A DNA stretch of 21,500 bases from Mesostigma viride (GCA_009746045.1 RPFO01000034.1:3272181-3293680), one strand, 5' to 3'; counted from the first letter of the stretch, positions 8,230 to 19,098 are shown. A program made the numbers and translations. The notes: generated by a model not told the origin, from the letters alone.

Positions 8230-11073
8230 CGTTCGAAGACTTTATTTTATGTTGGACGAGTCTTTAGTAAATTCATTCGACTCCGTCGCAAGTGCGACGA
8301 ATGTATCCATGATATTCTTCAATGAAACAATGCAATTTCACGCTAATGTAAAGTTTTTATGTCACACGAGACTTACAATGAGATAAATACCCACAAATTG
8401 TAATATTTACGTGAAATTTATACGTTCGCAAGCCAAAATTCAAGATTTTTGCCTCAAAATTGAAGGAAAAGTGTCACACACTTGGCTTGGACCGCGGAAC
8501 ATTCGAAGTGGGCCCGGCCTACAGGCACTATACCAGCTGAGGCCTAGCCTTTTTAGTCATGTACATGTGTGCCTATGATGAGCCACCCTCCAGATGATGC
8601 CTAGCTTTATTTAATTATGCAGTGCCCATGCAGGGAGTCCCCCCCTGCTCAGAAGCCTTGCCCTAGTAGCTCTCGTATAGCCATGATGATCTATTGATCT
8701 TCCCCCACATGGCATGCTCCGGGCACAGGGCATAGCGTGATAGACCATGATCAAGGGTGCAGGTGCCATGGTGCACCTAGAGCAAGCCGGGTAGCTTACA
8801 TTCCCACCCTTGCATGAAGTAGCCTAGAATGTATTAAAAGCCATATGCCCCTTCTCAGGGATATGTCTTTTTTTTCCTCCCAACGAAGTGATGTTGATAA
8901 TTAATTAATGGTCGCCGCAACGCAACGGGCAGAGAGCCCGCCAACGTAAAGCTAGCCTGCTGAAGATTTTCTGCATGGCTGCTGTACTCTAACATTATCA
9001 CTCGCAAGGCGCAGCCCCGGCCCCCTAAAACCCTCATGAGGTCCGGGGAAAGGGCACCATTATATATATAAATATGCTGGTTGTCTCTTTGATATAAATA
9101 TGCCCTCGCCCAAACCCGCCTAAGGGGAGGGTCCCATAGAAATATATCAAAACTTACCCCCCCTAATAACTACAGAAATGCAACTGACAACCACTGAATG
9201 ATGTTTGGGGACCATAAACATGATGTTTGGGCATGCATACCACCACTTGTTGGGGGTACTACCCCCAGCCATACACCGGCTATGAGCTAAAAATAGAAAA
9301 AAACGCTGTCCGGGGCACATCTTGCCCAGAACAGTGGGATAACCAGTTGCATGAAAAAAGTAATACCCATATAAAAATGTCATGGGACATGGTTTCTACC
9401 TAATTGGATCAACAAAATCAGCACATCCCTTTGAGTTATTAATTTTTGGGCAAAAAATACGCTTTTTTAGGCGGGGCGTCCCCATACACACTCATAACAC
9501 ATCAATTAGGCCTAAAAAGTAATAGTCAAATTCTGTCATGACCATAGAAGGCACTGTCAAAGTTTGGTGGCATTCTGAGCTCAGCTGTAGCAGTTATTAA
9601 TTTTGGCAGTTGGCCACCTGTGCAGACGCTAAGGAAGGCATTAGTGAGTATTAAGGCACACTAACACTTCCTATGCCATCCAAAAGGCTCCTGACCATGC
9701 CCAATTCGACCACAATGTACAAGGAGGTGGCTGGGCACGTCATGTGCCCTTGCCTTACCTCGACACGGGCAACCTGTTGCGTGTGTGCACAACAATGAGG
9801 CAGGTAGCTCTACATGCCTAGCCAACACTTCTAAAGCATATTCCAGGTTTATGGTGTGGGCATCATCCCAAAACCAAGCTCAAACACACCCTAGAAAGCC
9901 ATATCCACTAATTGCCCAACAAGGGTAACAACAGACAGTCCACAGAGAAAGCAGAATTATCATACATGCTGATTGCCAAGGCTTCTTACCATGGTTACCT
10001 TGCCTTGCTAGCATATGAATTAGGGCTCTCCCATTTTAGTGGGAGAAAGGCCAACAAGACAACGATAACCCCTACCTACGTGCAGTTCCACCCATGCAGT
10101 ATGCCCCTTAGAAAAACCACTGCCACCTTTCTTTCCAGCGCAATTGTTTGCCAAGAAACAAACTCAAGCTTGTGAGCCTCTAACCACAATGAAGCCTCTG
10201 CTAAGAAAGGCCGCGTCAATATTCACACAAAACTGAGTGCTGTTAGCAATCTCCTTCCAAGAAACCACTCAGCAAATCCCTGACAACTTGACGATATGCC
10301 ACGGTAACGCTTTGACACATCCCAGCCATGCAACGTACATAAAAACCACTGAAAGGTGCCAGGAATCTGGCGATGCGCAGCACGGAATGGCATTATACCT
10401 GGCGCTAACTGCACGGAAAGAAGCCGAAAACTTGCGCTGATAACCCATAAAGGAAGCGAAACATTCATAGGGTCACGTTGATCACACGATCGTACCATTA
10501 CCGGCATTGTCCTTCGCCCAGCGGCGCAAGAAAGAACAACCTTCCATGGAATAATAAGACGCGCATCCCGCGAGCCTGGAGAGTGTCTTACCGATCATGA
10601 CGGAAATCTTGCCGAAACCCAGCAAATTTTTTTAAGCTTTACCAATAACGATTTAAACGCATCCTTGACGCTAGGTAAAGCCCATAAAACCTGACAATCA
10701 CCGCCGCCAGCGTGCATTCTAATTTATTCCTCTCGACGAAAACATCAGATTGGACCCCCGTGGCGATGGTCATCAATAAAATCATCGACACTGCAAAAAA
10801 CGCGAACTCCGCTACGAAGTGGTATCATTTACTCATCGTCTTTAAGATTCGCTCAGTTTCTCTGCATTCCGCGAGCTATCTTTTTCTACTCTGCCTGAAA
10901 GCACGTCGCCATGGCCAGCTCCGGTAGGGGTGCGCGCCCCGTGCACCACTTTTTCACGGTACGGACGGGTACCGCGAATTTTTCGGCGCCAAAATATTCG
11001 CGCCGGGACCGTCCCCGGGTGTCGATCGGGCGACCAGACAGCGTGGCGCGCGCCTTCAACGCAAAACATGTTA
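8230..11073. other. Intergenic/repetitive region without supported gene
   Basis: There is no coherent long frame on either strand; the longest open stretches (for example 9912-10175) have no splice context or recognisable motif. The region includes a short TA run near 9061-9070, a perfect 8-bp inverted repeat with a one-base loop at 9251-9267 (TGGGGGTA-C-TACCCCCA), and a GC-rich stretch around 10900-11060. I see no clear polyadenylation signal after the stop at 8229. Confidence 0.6.
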
Positions 11074-11190
11074 TACAGTCATTCCCGCGTTTCTTAAGGT
11101 TGCGTTCCCGCGTTAAGTTGCGGCGCCGAAGTTTGGGGGGCGACCGCAACTTAAGCAAGGAGGCCATCGCAACATAACGCGGTAATGACT
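11074..11190. mobile_element. MITE-like palindromic element, left copy
   Basis: It begins TACAGTCATTCCCGCG and ends with a near inverse (CGCGGTAATGACT). The arms, about 47-50 bp, are imperfect inverted repeats around a G-rich centre (GAAGTTTGGGGGGCGA). The internal TTCCCGCGTTAAGTTGCGG (11105-11123) recurs in the right flank at 20896. No transposase is present. Family unknown. Confidence 0.55.
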
Positions 11191-11513
11191 CAATTTGTAG
11201 GTGTCACGCCATTTTTGGCCGCGCAGGAGGCCATTTTTTGCCAAGTCCGGACCCGCTACGGGATTTCAGGCGGCAAAATACGCAAGCCCCACTGGCGGGC
11301 GCGCAAATTTACCCGCCTGCTGGCTTAGCGGGTGAAAAACGCGAATGCAACCTTACAAATTCAGTTTTGCAGTCTGCGGGCTGCGGTACATAAGAATCCA
11401 CGACCATGTAGGGTCTGTTACGGTAATTGAGACATCTTGCCGGAAATTACCACCACTTCATGCCGAATGCACCACTGAAGGGCAAAGACAAGGTCGTTGA
11501 GGCCACAGGCAGT
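11191..11513. other. Flank of the retrotransposon, no gene seen
   Basis: It is a GC-rich stretch with several short self-complementary runs (for example around 11290-11335, GCGGGCGCGC and CCCGCC). No open frame of note. It ends at the 5-bp target duplication. Confidence 0.5.
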
Positions 11514-11518
11514 CTCGC
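11514..11518. repeat. Target-site duplication, left (CTCGC)
   Basis: It directly abuts the TG start of the left LTR, and the same five bases follow the CA end of the right LTR at 20510-20514. A five-base duplication is typical of integrase-mediated insertion of LTR retrotransposons. Confidence 0.93.
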
Positions 11519-12186
11519 TGTTACGTCCCAGCCCAGACACTCCTAGCCTGAGCTACGTAGCGAAAGATCTACCTTGCCGGAATTAGGAAGATTCAAGGTG
11601 GCCTAATGCAGATTGCGCTTCACGACTGGGGTCGTGAGATATCTGGCACCGCGACTTGATGCCAAGCTAATTAAAACACACTTATAATGGCTAGCAATAC
11701 CAATTACAAATGGATAGTTGCCCCAGGTTTAATGTGTAGGCGTATTCGCACTTATCATTCATCAAACCAAGAGGACGAGACTCTCGTCCTCGGACCAATT
11801 TCACCTAGGTCTGCCACTACGCTGGCAAGGGGCGCCGACATGGCGCCGACCTTCTAAAGCATGCAGTCCACACAAGATCCTCGGGTCGACATCGACCCTC
11901 GCCTACAGAATCCACGCATGAGTACAATATCTCAACTAGCTATAAAGTACGCAGCGCGGCGCGACTGCACCGGCCCCTAGAAGATACACGCATACAACAA
12001 CCTAGGCCCAAAATAACTGGTCCGAATCACCCAAACTGTCATAGTTCCATACAAAAGTCCTGACCAAGGGACAATTCCCAAATTAAGTCCCGAAATGAGT
12101 CCCAAAGTCCTACGGACCATGACAACAAGTCAAACTACATAATTTATTCCATTGTTACGTCCGTCCAAAAGGGCCGGGACGTAACA
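11519..12186 (-). repeat. 3' LTR (668 bp)
   Basis: It starts TGTTACGTCC and ends GGACGTAACA. By eye it differs from the other LTR at a single base (11675). It contains several strong hairpins: 11620-11637 (TCACGAC/GTCGTGA), 11771-11791 (GAGGACGAG/CTCGTCCTC), two GGCGCC blocks at 11831-11847, and 11883-11898 (GGGTCGA/TCGACCC). Confidence 0.97.
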
Positions 12187-12199
12187 CTCCTCCCCCCCC
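12187..12199 (-). other. Polypurine tract
   Basis: On the minus strand GGGGGGGGAGGAG immediately precedes the 3' LTR. It is the expected plus-strand primer site for reverse transcription. Two small hairpins (CCCCC/GGGGG and CGGTAG/CTACCG) lie just upstream in element sense. Confidence 0.88.
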
Positions 12200-13606
12200 A
12201 CGGGGGTCGGTAGTCCCTACCGTACAAGAGATAGAAAGTAAACAAGTAAGCTACTATAAGAGTACTATGTCCCAACCCCGGTTCACCCGCAGGTTAGTAA
12301 TACCAATTCCTCTAGAGGTTGATACACAGGACCAACCCTGACGTAGTAGCATGAAACAGGATGACAGGATAATTCCACTATCCGTCATAAAACTCTCACA
12401 ACCATCTCAGCGACCGCCGTTGTTGGCGCGCCGATCCACTGGAACCATCTTAGGGGGCGCCACCGCGTGCCCTATCCCATCCACATAATAATGCACAGTC
12501 CATGTAATCCCGCGCAACCAGTCCTGAGGTCCTGTGCAGCCTCAAACTTGATGAAATGTTGACCATAGGGGTACTATGTCCCAGCCCTTGTGCACCAACG
12601 GGCCAGTGAAACCAGGTCCCCCCAGACTTGCCACGCAAGGGCAACTCTTTATATAGCCAATCGGGACTGTCAGCAGGAGGGAATATTTTTCATGCATACA
12701 ACTTGATGATCCGGTCGACGAGGTGGCCAGTCATGTATCCCGTCCAGCCGAAACCCAGCCTTACAGCGCGACTGATGCGCATAATCACATGACGATTAAG
12801 AAGTACTACTAGCGTCGACGACGGTGAGGCACAGCATGCAGTGTAGGCCCCATGCTCAGAAGCGAGGGCGTGCACCAGAAGAATCTGATCCATCGCCTCA
12901 CTACCGACAGCTGTACGCGTCCTCTCAAATACAGGTGCGCCGTGAGCCAATTACCGACCATGCAACGTGGCCGTCCCTGGCCGCCGCTGGAGTGGCTGTA
13001 TAGCGGGGGAAGCCCTAGCGTGGCCGCTAGAGTGCGCCTCCCCTGCCGCCTGCGAACGCATGCAGGTGCCCGCAAGGCCCTAGTGTGTCCACTAGAGTGC
13101 GCCCTGCCGTCTCTATCCAGCGCAGGAAACAGGCAAAGTCGATCAACACCGGAAACTTGGATAATATGGCCAAAACTAGCAGGGCCCCAGCGTGTCCACT
13201 GGAGTGCGCCCTGCCAACTCCTCCACGGAGCTGCAGTAGTTTAGGCACAACACCACTCCGGCCGATGTGCATAGACCGGAGCAGTCGCCGGTCCCCGCAT
13301 TCCTTGCTGCCAATGTGCCTGAACTCCACCGCAAGCGGGGGAAAACTCCTCAGCTCGCAGTCACACCCTCCGTGACACTTGCACAGCAAGAGCACGGTTG
13401 ATGTTTGCGCGGGCCCATAAGCATGTGATACTCGAGGCCGCCGGCGTGGACTGCATAGCGCCCGCAATGCCCGCACTTATATAATGCAATGGGCAGGTCG
13501 GGGAGTGACACGCCTTGCAGGAACTGCCGTATCAGTAACGTTGCCCCTGCGAGACACCGTGCTGCTCATGGAGTAGGGCCGAAGCAACCCCGCAGTCCCA
13601 AACATG

Positions 13607-13837
13607 AAGAGCTCCTCGGGCTCGATCGCGCCCAGCCCACAGGTGCTCAAGCACATACAGCGATCGTGGACCGGGGTCAATGCCGCGCACGACCGATCAC
13701 CGCCTGTCCACCCCGCTTGACTGTCTTGCCCAGGATTCCCATCCCCGCAACAGAAACGCGTCCCTAGGTATGCAGTCCCCACCAAGAGCTCCTCGGGCTC
13801 GATCGCGCCCAGCCCCCAGGTGCTCAAGCACATACAG
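13607..13837. repeat. 54-bp direct repeat pair inside the element
   Basis: Copies 13607-13660 and 13784-13837 begin AAGAGCTCCTCGGGCTCGAT and differ at about one base. On the minus strand they make an open frame with a repeated peptide, but there is no sign that it is coding. Confidence 0.8.
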
Positions 13838-15214
13838 CCCGCCCGCCATGCACATGGAACGCCAGCTGCTCCGAGTCCCTCATCCATGCAACCTCGTAGG
13901 CGCGCGGACACGAGCCACTTGCACATCACGCTCGATCGGCCTCCACCAGTGGTGTGCACAAGGAACAACTCCCTACCGGGCTCAGCCCACAGGAGGGACG
14001 CGAACACTGCGCGATGGTAGCCTTGCACAGGGTCGCGGGCAGTGACTAGGTGCTCAGACTCCGGCAGCTCGATCCTGCCTGCCTCTCAGTCTCGGGTCGC
14101 CGTTACTACAGTCCCCGTGACTCACCCTCGACGGCCAGATCCCGCACGTCCCATGTACCTCAGTGCTCTGCCATGGCTCAGCGCGCGTCAGCGCCGGGTC
14201 CGCTCAGAGCGGATGTACCGGCCCTATGCAGTGATACCGGGTGTTACTCGGACACCGGTCGGCAGTCTGCGGGGCGACAGCGCCACATCATGTGGCATCG
14301 GCACCATGCACGCGCACTGTTGAGGCGGTGAGACAATGACCGGACACCGCCACCTGCTTCTGATGCAACCACGACCGGCACCAGCGCCACCAGTGCAACC
14401 ACGACCGGCTGGGTCATCCACCACTACTGCCGGCAGTACGTGATGTCACCATGCAACTGCACCGTGCCCGCATATGCTTGCAGCCCCGGGGGCCCTTACT
14501 CCCGACGGTCGCGGCGGACGCGGGCGCGCCCTGCATGCACGGTTACTCGAGCCCAGGAGTGCCCTGACCCAGCTAGGCGTCGACTCAATGCCGGGGTAGC
14601 CAATTGGTTGGCTACCGACAATTCAACAAGGTGCTGTACATCTGTTTGCCGGCCGACCACGATTCAGTACAGGCTCCGCCCTGCCTGATCGCCCAGTCGC
14701 ATCGGGGTTGCAACAGCCTCCACGCACCGTGCCGTCTCCATGCACCGTGCCGCAATGGTGAAATTAATCACGTACGGGTGCACGAGAAGCGAGGCGCGTC
14801 CCTCATGCGCCAGGAAGTCAGGGAGCCGTGACTCATAGCCGCCAGCCGGAAGACTCCCTATAATAATACTTGGCCACGTGCCATGGGACTCCGCGTCCGT
14901 TGGTCACGCGGGACGCGACGTGCAGTCAGGCCGTAGTCTGGGGTCACTGGCACTCGCTGCCGAATCCGGCATCCCCGCGGAGATGCCTCGGTACGGACGC
15001 CTTAGTAGTAGAATCATCAAGCATCCGGTGAGCCCATGTCCAAAAGGCCAGGACCATGTGCACATGCGGTGCTGAGTGCCTGACGTGGTCCTCTTCGGGA
15101 CGACCCGTTCAAGCCCACCGCCAACTGCAGATTATCCCATAGAGAATATATCATGGAGAAAATATATTATATAGAAAATAGAGAATATCGAAAATATATA
15201 ATATCCGCACGCTG

Positions 15215-15320
15215 GCGCATCGATCCCTGGCATGGCAGTAGAAGGGTCGTCGGATCCACGCGCGGCTGCGCATCGATCCCTGGCATGGCAGTAGAAGGGT
15301 CGTCGGATCCACGCGCGGCT
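15215..15320. repeat. Perfect 53-bp tandem repeat (2 copies)
   Basis: Units 15215-15267 and 15268-15320 are identical and start GCGCATCGATCCCTGGCATG. They are bordered on the left by an AT-rich stretch (15140-15205) that differs sharply in composition. Identity between units suggests a recent duplication. Confidence 0.92.
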
Positions 15321-15589
15321 GCGCGGTGGATTCCTACATAGATGGCCGGCTCGATCCAACGCCGAACCGTGCCGATCATACAGGAGCTAGATATAGTTAA
15401 GAAGAGTATGGTATCATAAAGAAGTGTAGTGGACCAGTACAAGTACTTAGTATATAAAAGGTAGGTATAGTAAAGAAGTATATGGTATTATTAGTAGCCA
15501 TCTGGTTTCATACGCTCTGCGACCCCTCCCCTTCCCCGGGGACGACGCGTCCACGCGATCGTCCAATTACTGCCAAGGAGTCAAGGATG

Positions 15590-15985
15590 CTGGACCGCCG
15601 GGCGCTCGTGTGTAATGCGATATGCCCTATACTCGCCGTCAGGGCACCAAAAGGAACCATCGGGAAACCAAACTACTCGCCGGCGCACGCGAATGTCCAC
15701 ATCCAGCGCGTCCAAAGTCGAGCCCAATGATGATGTCCGCTGCGCCCAGCGGTGCGATGGTCGCAGCCAGGTCGAACGGGGTGCCTTGCAGCACACCTTT
15801 GATATCTGCCAGACCGGGCGATTGGTGTTGGCGACCATCCGAGTGGGTCAGATGCACGGCCGTCCGGTGTGGGGGCTGTGCGTCAGTCCCAGCCGGCGCA
15901 CCAGTGCCGCGTTGATGAAGGACATGGAAGCGCCTGTGTCGACCAAAAACTTGACATCCATGACGGTTGGTTGGCCGTGTCTGAA
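15590..15985 (-). pseudogene. Retropepsin (aspartic protease) remnant of pol, frameshifted
   Basis: The minus strand reads HGQPTVMDVKFLVDTGAS, with the catalytic DTGAS at 15926-15940, followed by SFINAALVRRLGL. This is the retroviral aspartic protease active site that would cleave Gag-Pol. The frame then stops after about 14 residues, and coding sense resumes in another frame (HLTHSDGRQH..., then AADIIIGLDF, the second conserved protease strand). It shifts again into LDALDVDIRVRRRVV, ending near 15590. At least two frameshifts make it non-functional as it stands. No reverse transcriptase follows. Confidence 0.8.
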
Positions 15986-16430
15986 TATATTATTACATTC
16001 TCATATAAATATCCCATTACCGCCAACGGTACCCTATATAAAACCACTAGTGCTAGACGCCTAATAGTAATTTCCCATTACCGCCAACGGCGTCTATGCA
16101 TGGGGTCAGTGTATGATTCCAAACACCCCCTTACTGCTGATAGCATGATAACAGGGTGACCTGCTACGGTGCAGGACCAATGCACCCTTCGTACTACTGA
16201 CATCATGATAACAGGGTGACCTGCTACTGTGCAGGACCAATGCACCCTTGGTATTTGGTACAGATGTGGGGCAAAACAGACACCCCCCCCTTGCCCTACA
16301 CAGGTGGGCATTCTCAGAATGGCTAAGGTGGCCAGCCACTAGGACTGGAAAAGCGCACCGGACTGAACATATTATAAAAATATAATTATTAGTTAAATAT
16401 ACTTATATAATATATTTATAGTATACTTCC
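15986..16430. other. AT-edged non-coding insertion between gag end and protease remnant
   Basis: Coding sense on the minus strand stops at about 16430 and resumes at about 15985. Between them are AT-rich borders and internal repeats: TCCCATTACCGCCAACGG at 16012-16029 and 16073-16090, and a 60-bp-period repeat (16144-16190 and 16204-16250, one mismatch). No terminal inverted repeat was found that would prove a transposon. Confidence 0.5.
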
Positions 16431-16548
16431 CAGCGGCAAACTCGTAACCGGCCACTGCTGGTGACTCAAAGGTCGCACGCTGTCCGGAGGCTAGTCGATG
16501 AGCCTCGATCTCATTGACCGCGCGCAGCACGCCCTTGGTAGAACTCAT
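16393..16548 (-). pseudogene. Possible start of pol in a +1 overlapping frame
   Basis: A minus-strand frame one base on from gag stays open across the gag stop and reads SSTKGVLRAVNEIEAHRLASG, then SPAVAGYEFAAG, before running into AT-rich sequence. Its composition suits a linker between nucleocapsid and protease, so it may be the ancestral entry to pol by +1 frameshift or by reinitiation at the ATG at 16548. Only the position and reading sense support this. Confidence 0.35.
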
Positions 16549-18168
16549 CGCTGGCGGCCGCGGCTGCTGGTGCTGAGTCGTGAACTGCCGGGCCTGCTGG
16601 CGCCCGCTCGTCCGCGTTGCGGGGCTTGTCCCTTGGGCCGGAGGAGTCCGGGCGACTGCCGAACGCCGGGCCTGAAAACCTGGGCTCGGTCTCCCCCGTG
16701 CCACGTCCAGCGTGCCTGCTACGGAGTTTGGGGCAGTCGCGCCTGAGGTGACCCACCTCAAAGCACATGAAGCAACGGGCTTTACTCGCGTCGATGGCGT
16801 TGAGGCCATGGTCAGCGTTCCCGTCCTCCAGGTCATCGGGGGAGTCCTCGTTCCCCTCGCCGTCGTGCGGGGGACCTGATCGGAAGAAACGACGCACCGA
16901 TGGTGCGCGCCCGCGAGCCACGACGTCGGCCACCTGCAGAAGATACCTCTGGATATTCAAGATGTCCCACTCCTCCCAAGGGACCTCAGCGTAGTGCTTG
17001 AATACCTCGTCCTGCAGCTCGGGACAGAGTGCCTCGATGAACCTGCTCTTGTACTCATACCAGGTCATGTCGGTCAGATAGGCGGCGCTGGACTCAAACT
17101 TGGACAGAAACTCGCGATATGGAGTGGTCCCCTGGCGCAGCTTGCCGAAGGCGAGTCGCTCGTGGAGCTCCGCGTCTGGGGGTATCAACTTGCGGCGCAC
17201 CCGGTCCATCAGCTCCTCCACGGTTTGCGGGTACGACTGGGATGCGATGCTCTCACAGTTCAGGATGCTCACCACCGAAGGATCCATGCAGGTGTTGACA
17301 ACATGCGGGATCAGATCGCAGGTGGCAAGTTCCCAACTGTGGTGGTTGGACCAGACGGTATACTGCTGTTGCCACATGCGCCCCCATTCGTCAATCTCCC
17401 GCGGTTTCATGTCCGCGTGCAGCTTGGGTACATTCTTGAAATTGGGCATCGGTGGGGCCTTTACCGCGTTGGTGATGGACCCACCGACGTCTACGTGGGG
17501 GATGGAGCCGAAGGCGGGGGGCTGCGACCGGGGGAGAGACCCGGACCTGGACGGCGTACCATGAGTCCGCCGCACCTGTACTGATGAGGGATGTTCGTAC
17601 CCCGGGTCATCCAAGGCCACCCTGCTGAAATTAAGGTTGCCAACAGGCGCAGGCGATGGGACCGCGCTGCTGTCAAACACCCGTGGACGCTGCGGTTGAG
17701 GTACCGGACGCTGGACGGGCAAATGAGTCTCCTCGCCTCGGGCAGTGACGCTGCTTCTGTCATCCCCTGGCCTGGCCCGTGGTCTATGAGTACCAACAGG
17801 TGGGCCCTGCGTAACTGGTTCCTCGTCAACCTCGCCAGTCCCCTCCAGATCGTCGAACTCGCCATCTGCCCCTGGAATCTCCCCATCCTCATCCGAATTC
17901 CATAGCGCCGTGGGTAACAGGGAGGTGCTGCCGAAGGACACTCTGCGTCTGCCCCGGTGGGTGGGGCCCGGCGGAGGTCCCTGGGGACGCCCCCGCCCAG
18001 CCCAAGGATGCGATGGCCGCCCTGTAGCTGGCTGCTGATAATGGTAGGGCAGGGTATCTTCATTCTCGTCTCCCTGCTGCTCATCATGGGGTAGCCACTG
18101 TAGTCTCGTCTGAGGTTGTTGTTGCCGCGGTCGGGGCTGCTGTTGTTGCCGTTGCTGCTGCGGTGACG

Positions 18169-18202
<34 letters not shown>

Positions 18203-18225
18203 TTGCTGTCGCTGCTGCTGCTGCG

Positions 18226-18258
<33 letters not shown>

Positions 18259-18260
18259 GC

Positions 18261-18357
<97 letters not shown>

Positions 18358-18631
18358 GCTGCTGCTGCTGCTGGAAACCCCCCTGGAGCATCTCCTGGCT
18401 GCGCCCGTCCCCCCCTTGTTCCAACCTGGAGTCTGGACTGTCACCATCTGATGAATCTCTGCGGCCCTGGTCTCTGAATCCTGGGGAGCCTTCCGCAGGT
18501 CTCTCCATAACCTCACCTGTACCTGTCCCTACTTGGACGTGCGGTGGTACCTCTACCACCTCTATACCTTGCTCGTGGTTGTCTACCTGTTCTATCTCGC
18601 TGTTGACAGGTTCTCTCCGTTTTCGTGGCAT
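16511..18631 (-). CDS. gag: Gag polyprotein, 706 aa, with polyQ tract and CCHC knuckle
   Basis: Gag forms the virus-like particle and packages element RNA. The ATG at 18631 is the first in an intact frame ending at 16511. Order: acidic/proline-rich N-terminus; polyglutamine residues about 87-160, encoded by a CAG run; a Pro/Arg-rich disordered middle; a capsid-like helical region at about residues 405-570 (WGRMWQQQY, ELMDRVRRKL, KLRQGTTPYREFLSKFE, EALCPELQDEVF), the retrotransposon Gag pattern; and a zinc knuckle C-x2-C-x4-H-x4-C at residues 620-633 (nt 16733-16774). The open frame in a Pol-less element suggests Gag is under selection or very young. Confidence 0.92.
18263..18355 (-). repeat. 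Pure (CAG)31 run within gag
   Basis: It is 93 nt of uninterrupted CTG on the plus strand, CAG in gag sense, flanked by imperfect CAG/CAA repeats from about 18120 to 18373. It encodes polyglutamine. The antisense and shifted frames give spurious poly-Ala, poly-Leu and poly-Ser open frames. Confidence 0.95.
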
Positions 18632-18734
18632 GGTGCTCGTACCGATACCTTACACAGCAGGCAACACCTCCCCAGAAAGAAAGAGAGAGAAAAAGAGCAA
18701 CCACGTGCTATGGATCTATAGATATAGAACCTAG

Positions 18735-18752
18735 TATTACTACCTAGTAATA
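18735..18752. other. Small AT-rich inverted repeat between the pre-Gag ORF and gag
   Basis: TATTACTA - CC - TAGTAATA is a perfect 8-bp inverted repeat in the 128-nt gap between the two ORFs. It may form a hairpin in the transcript; any role in reinitiation at gag is speculation. Confidence 0.6.
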
Positions 18753-18759
18753 GTATCCT

Positions 18760-19098
18760 CTACTGTTTGCTAGGGCCAATGGTCAGCTGAGAGAAGGTAA
18801 CTGTAAATGCTGTCCCCTCCCCCTGACTGCTGAGTGTGGGTGGCTTGGAGCATTCACGTGTGATGTGCATCCCCTCAGGCAATGGCATGTGTTCCCTAAC
18901 AAACCTATCTGCATCTGTAATGTTATCAAAACCTATCCACTTAGCACTAGAGCCTTGGGACAATATCTTATCTTTAATGTGTTCCTCACAAGTCTTCCAG
19001 CTGTAGAATATAGCAGGTCTACCCTTATCCCCGTCGTGAGCTACTGCATAGTAAGGAAATCCAGACTGTCCACCCTTGTTTATTTTACGTCGGGGCAT
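18760..19098 (-). CDS. Pre-Gag ORF: RNase H1-type RNA/DNA hybrid-binding domain protein, 112 aa
   Basis: Residues 14-70 match the RNase H1 N-terminal hybrid-binding fold, also found in caulimovirus P6-type proteins (Cauli_VI family). The visible hallmarks are the YYAVA start (16-20), SWKTC (33-37) and AKWIGF (52-57), then a helix with ADRFV (63-67). There is no catalytic RNase H domain. The N-terminus (MPRRKINKGG) is basic and resembles the start of Gag (MPRKRRE). It lies 128 nt upstream of gag in the same sense, in the leader. Possible roles are binding RNA/DNA hybrid during reverse transcription or helping translation reinitiation; both are inferences. The frame is intact. Confidence 0.72.
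   Translation of the reverse strand: MPRRKINKGGQSGFPYYAVAHDGDKGRPAIFYSWKTCEEHIKDKILSQGSSAKWIGFDNITDADRFVREHMPLPEGMHITRECSKPPTLSSQGEGTAFTVTFSQLTIGPSKQ

Larger units (their letters stand above)
12203..15589 (-). other. Non-coding interior replacing RT/RNase H/integrase
   Basis: About 3.4 kb, GC-rich for the most part, with only short open frames on either strand and no recognisable Pol motifs. It contains direct duplications (13607-13660 with 13784-13837; 15215-15320), a motif around 'CTAGAGTGCGCC' recurring at about 13013-13038, 13078-13108 and 13184-13215, and a TGCAACCACGACCGGC pair near 14360-14410. It looks like filler accumulated by duplication rather than a mutated pol gene. Confidence 0.6.

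Noticed and set aside
9912-10175. 87-codon plus-strand ORF
   Set aside because: It has no recognisable domain or splice context and lies in a repetitive-looking region; length is within chance.
13477-14028. 183-codon minus-strand open frame inside the element
   Set aside because: It contains a repeated peptide only because of a 54-bp DNA duplication, with no Pol motif and no homology I recognise.
15215-15320. CRISPR-like repeat
   Set aside because: There are only two directly abutting copies without spacers, in a eukaryotic transposon.
12203-15589. Reverse transcriptase or integrase coding on the minus strand
   Set aside because: I looked for YxDD-, DDE- and HHCC-type motifs in the available frames and found none; a profile search could overturn this.
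17491-18516. Minus-strand 341-codon frame rich in serine, and plus-strand poly-Ala/poly-Leu frames
   Set aside because: They are shifted or antisense frames over the CAG run in gag; the gag frame has the capsid pattern and CCHC knuckle.
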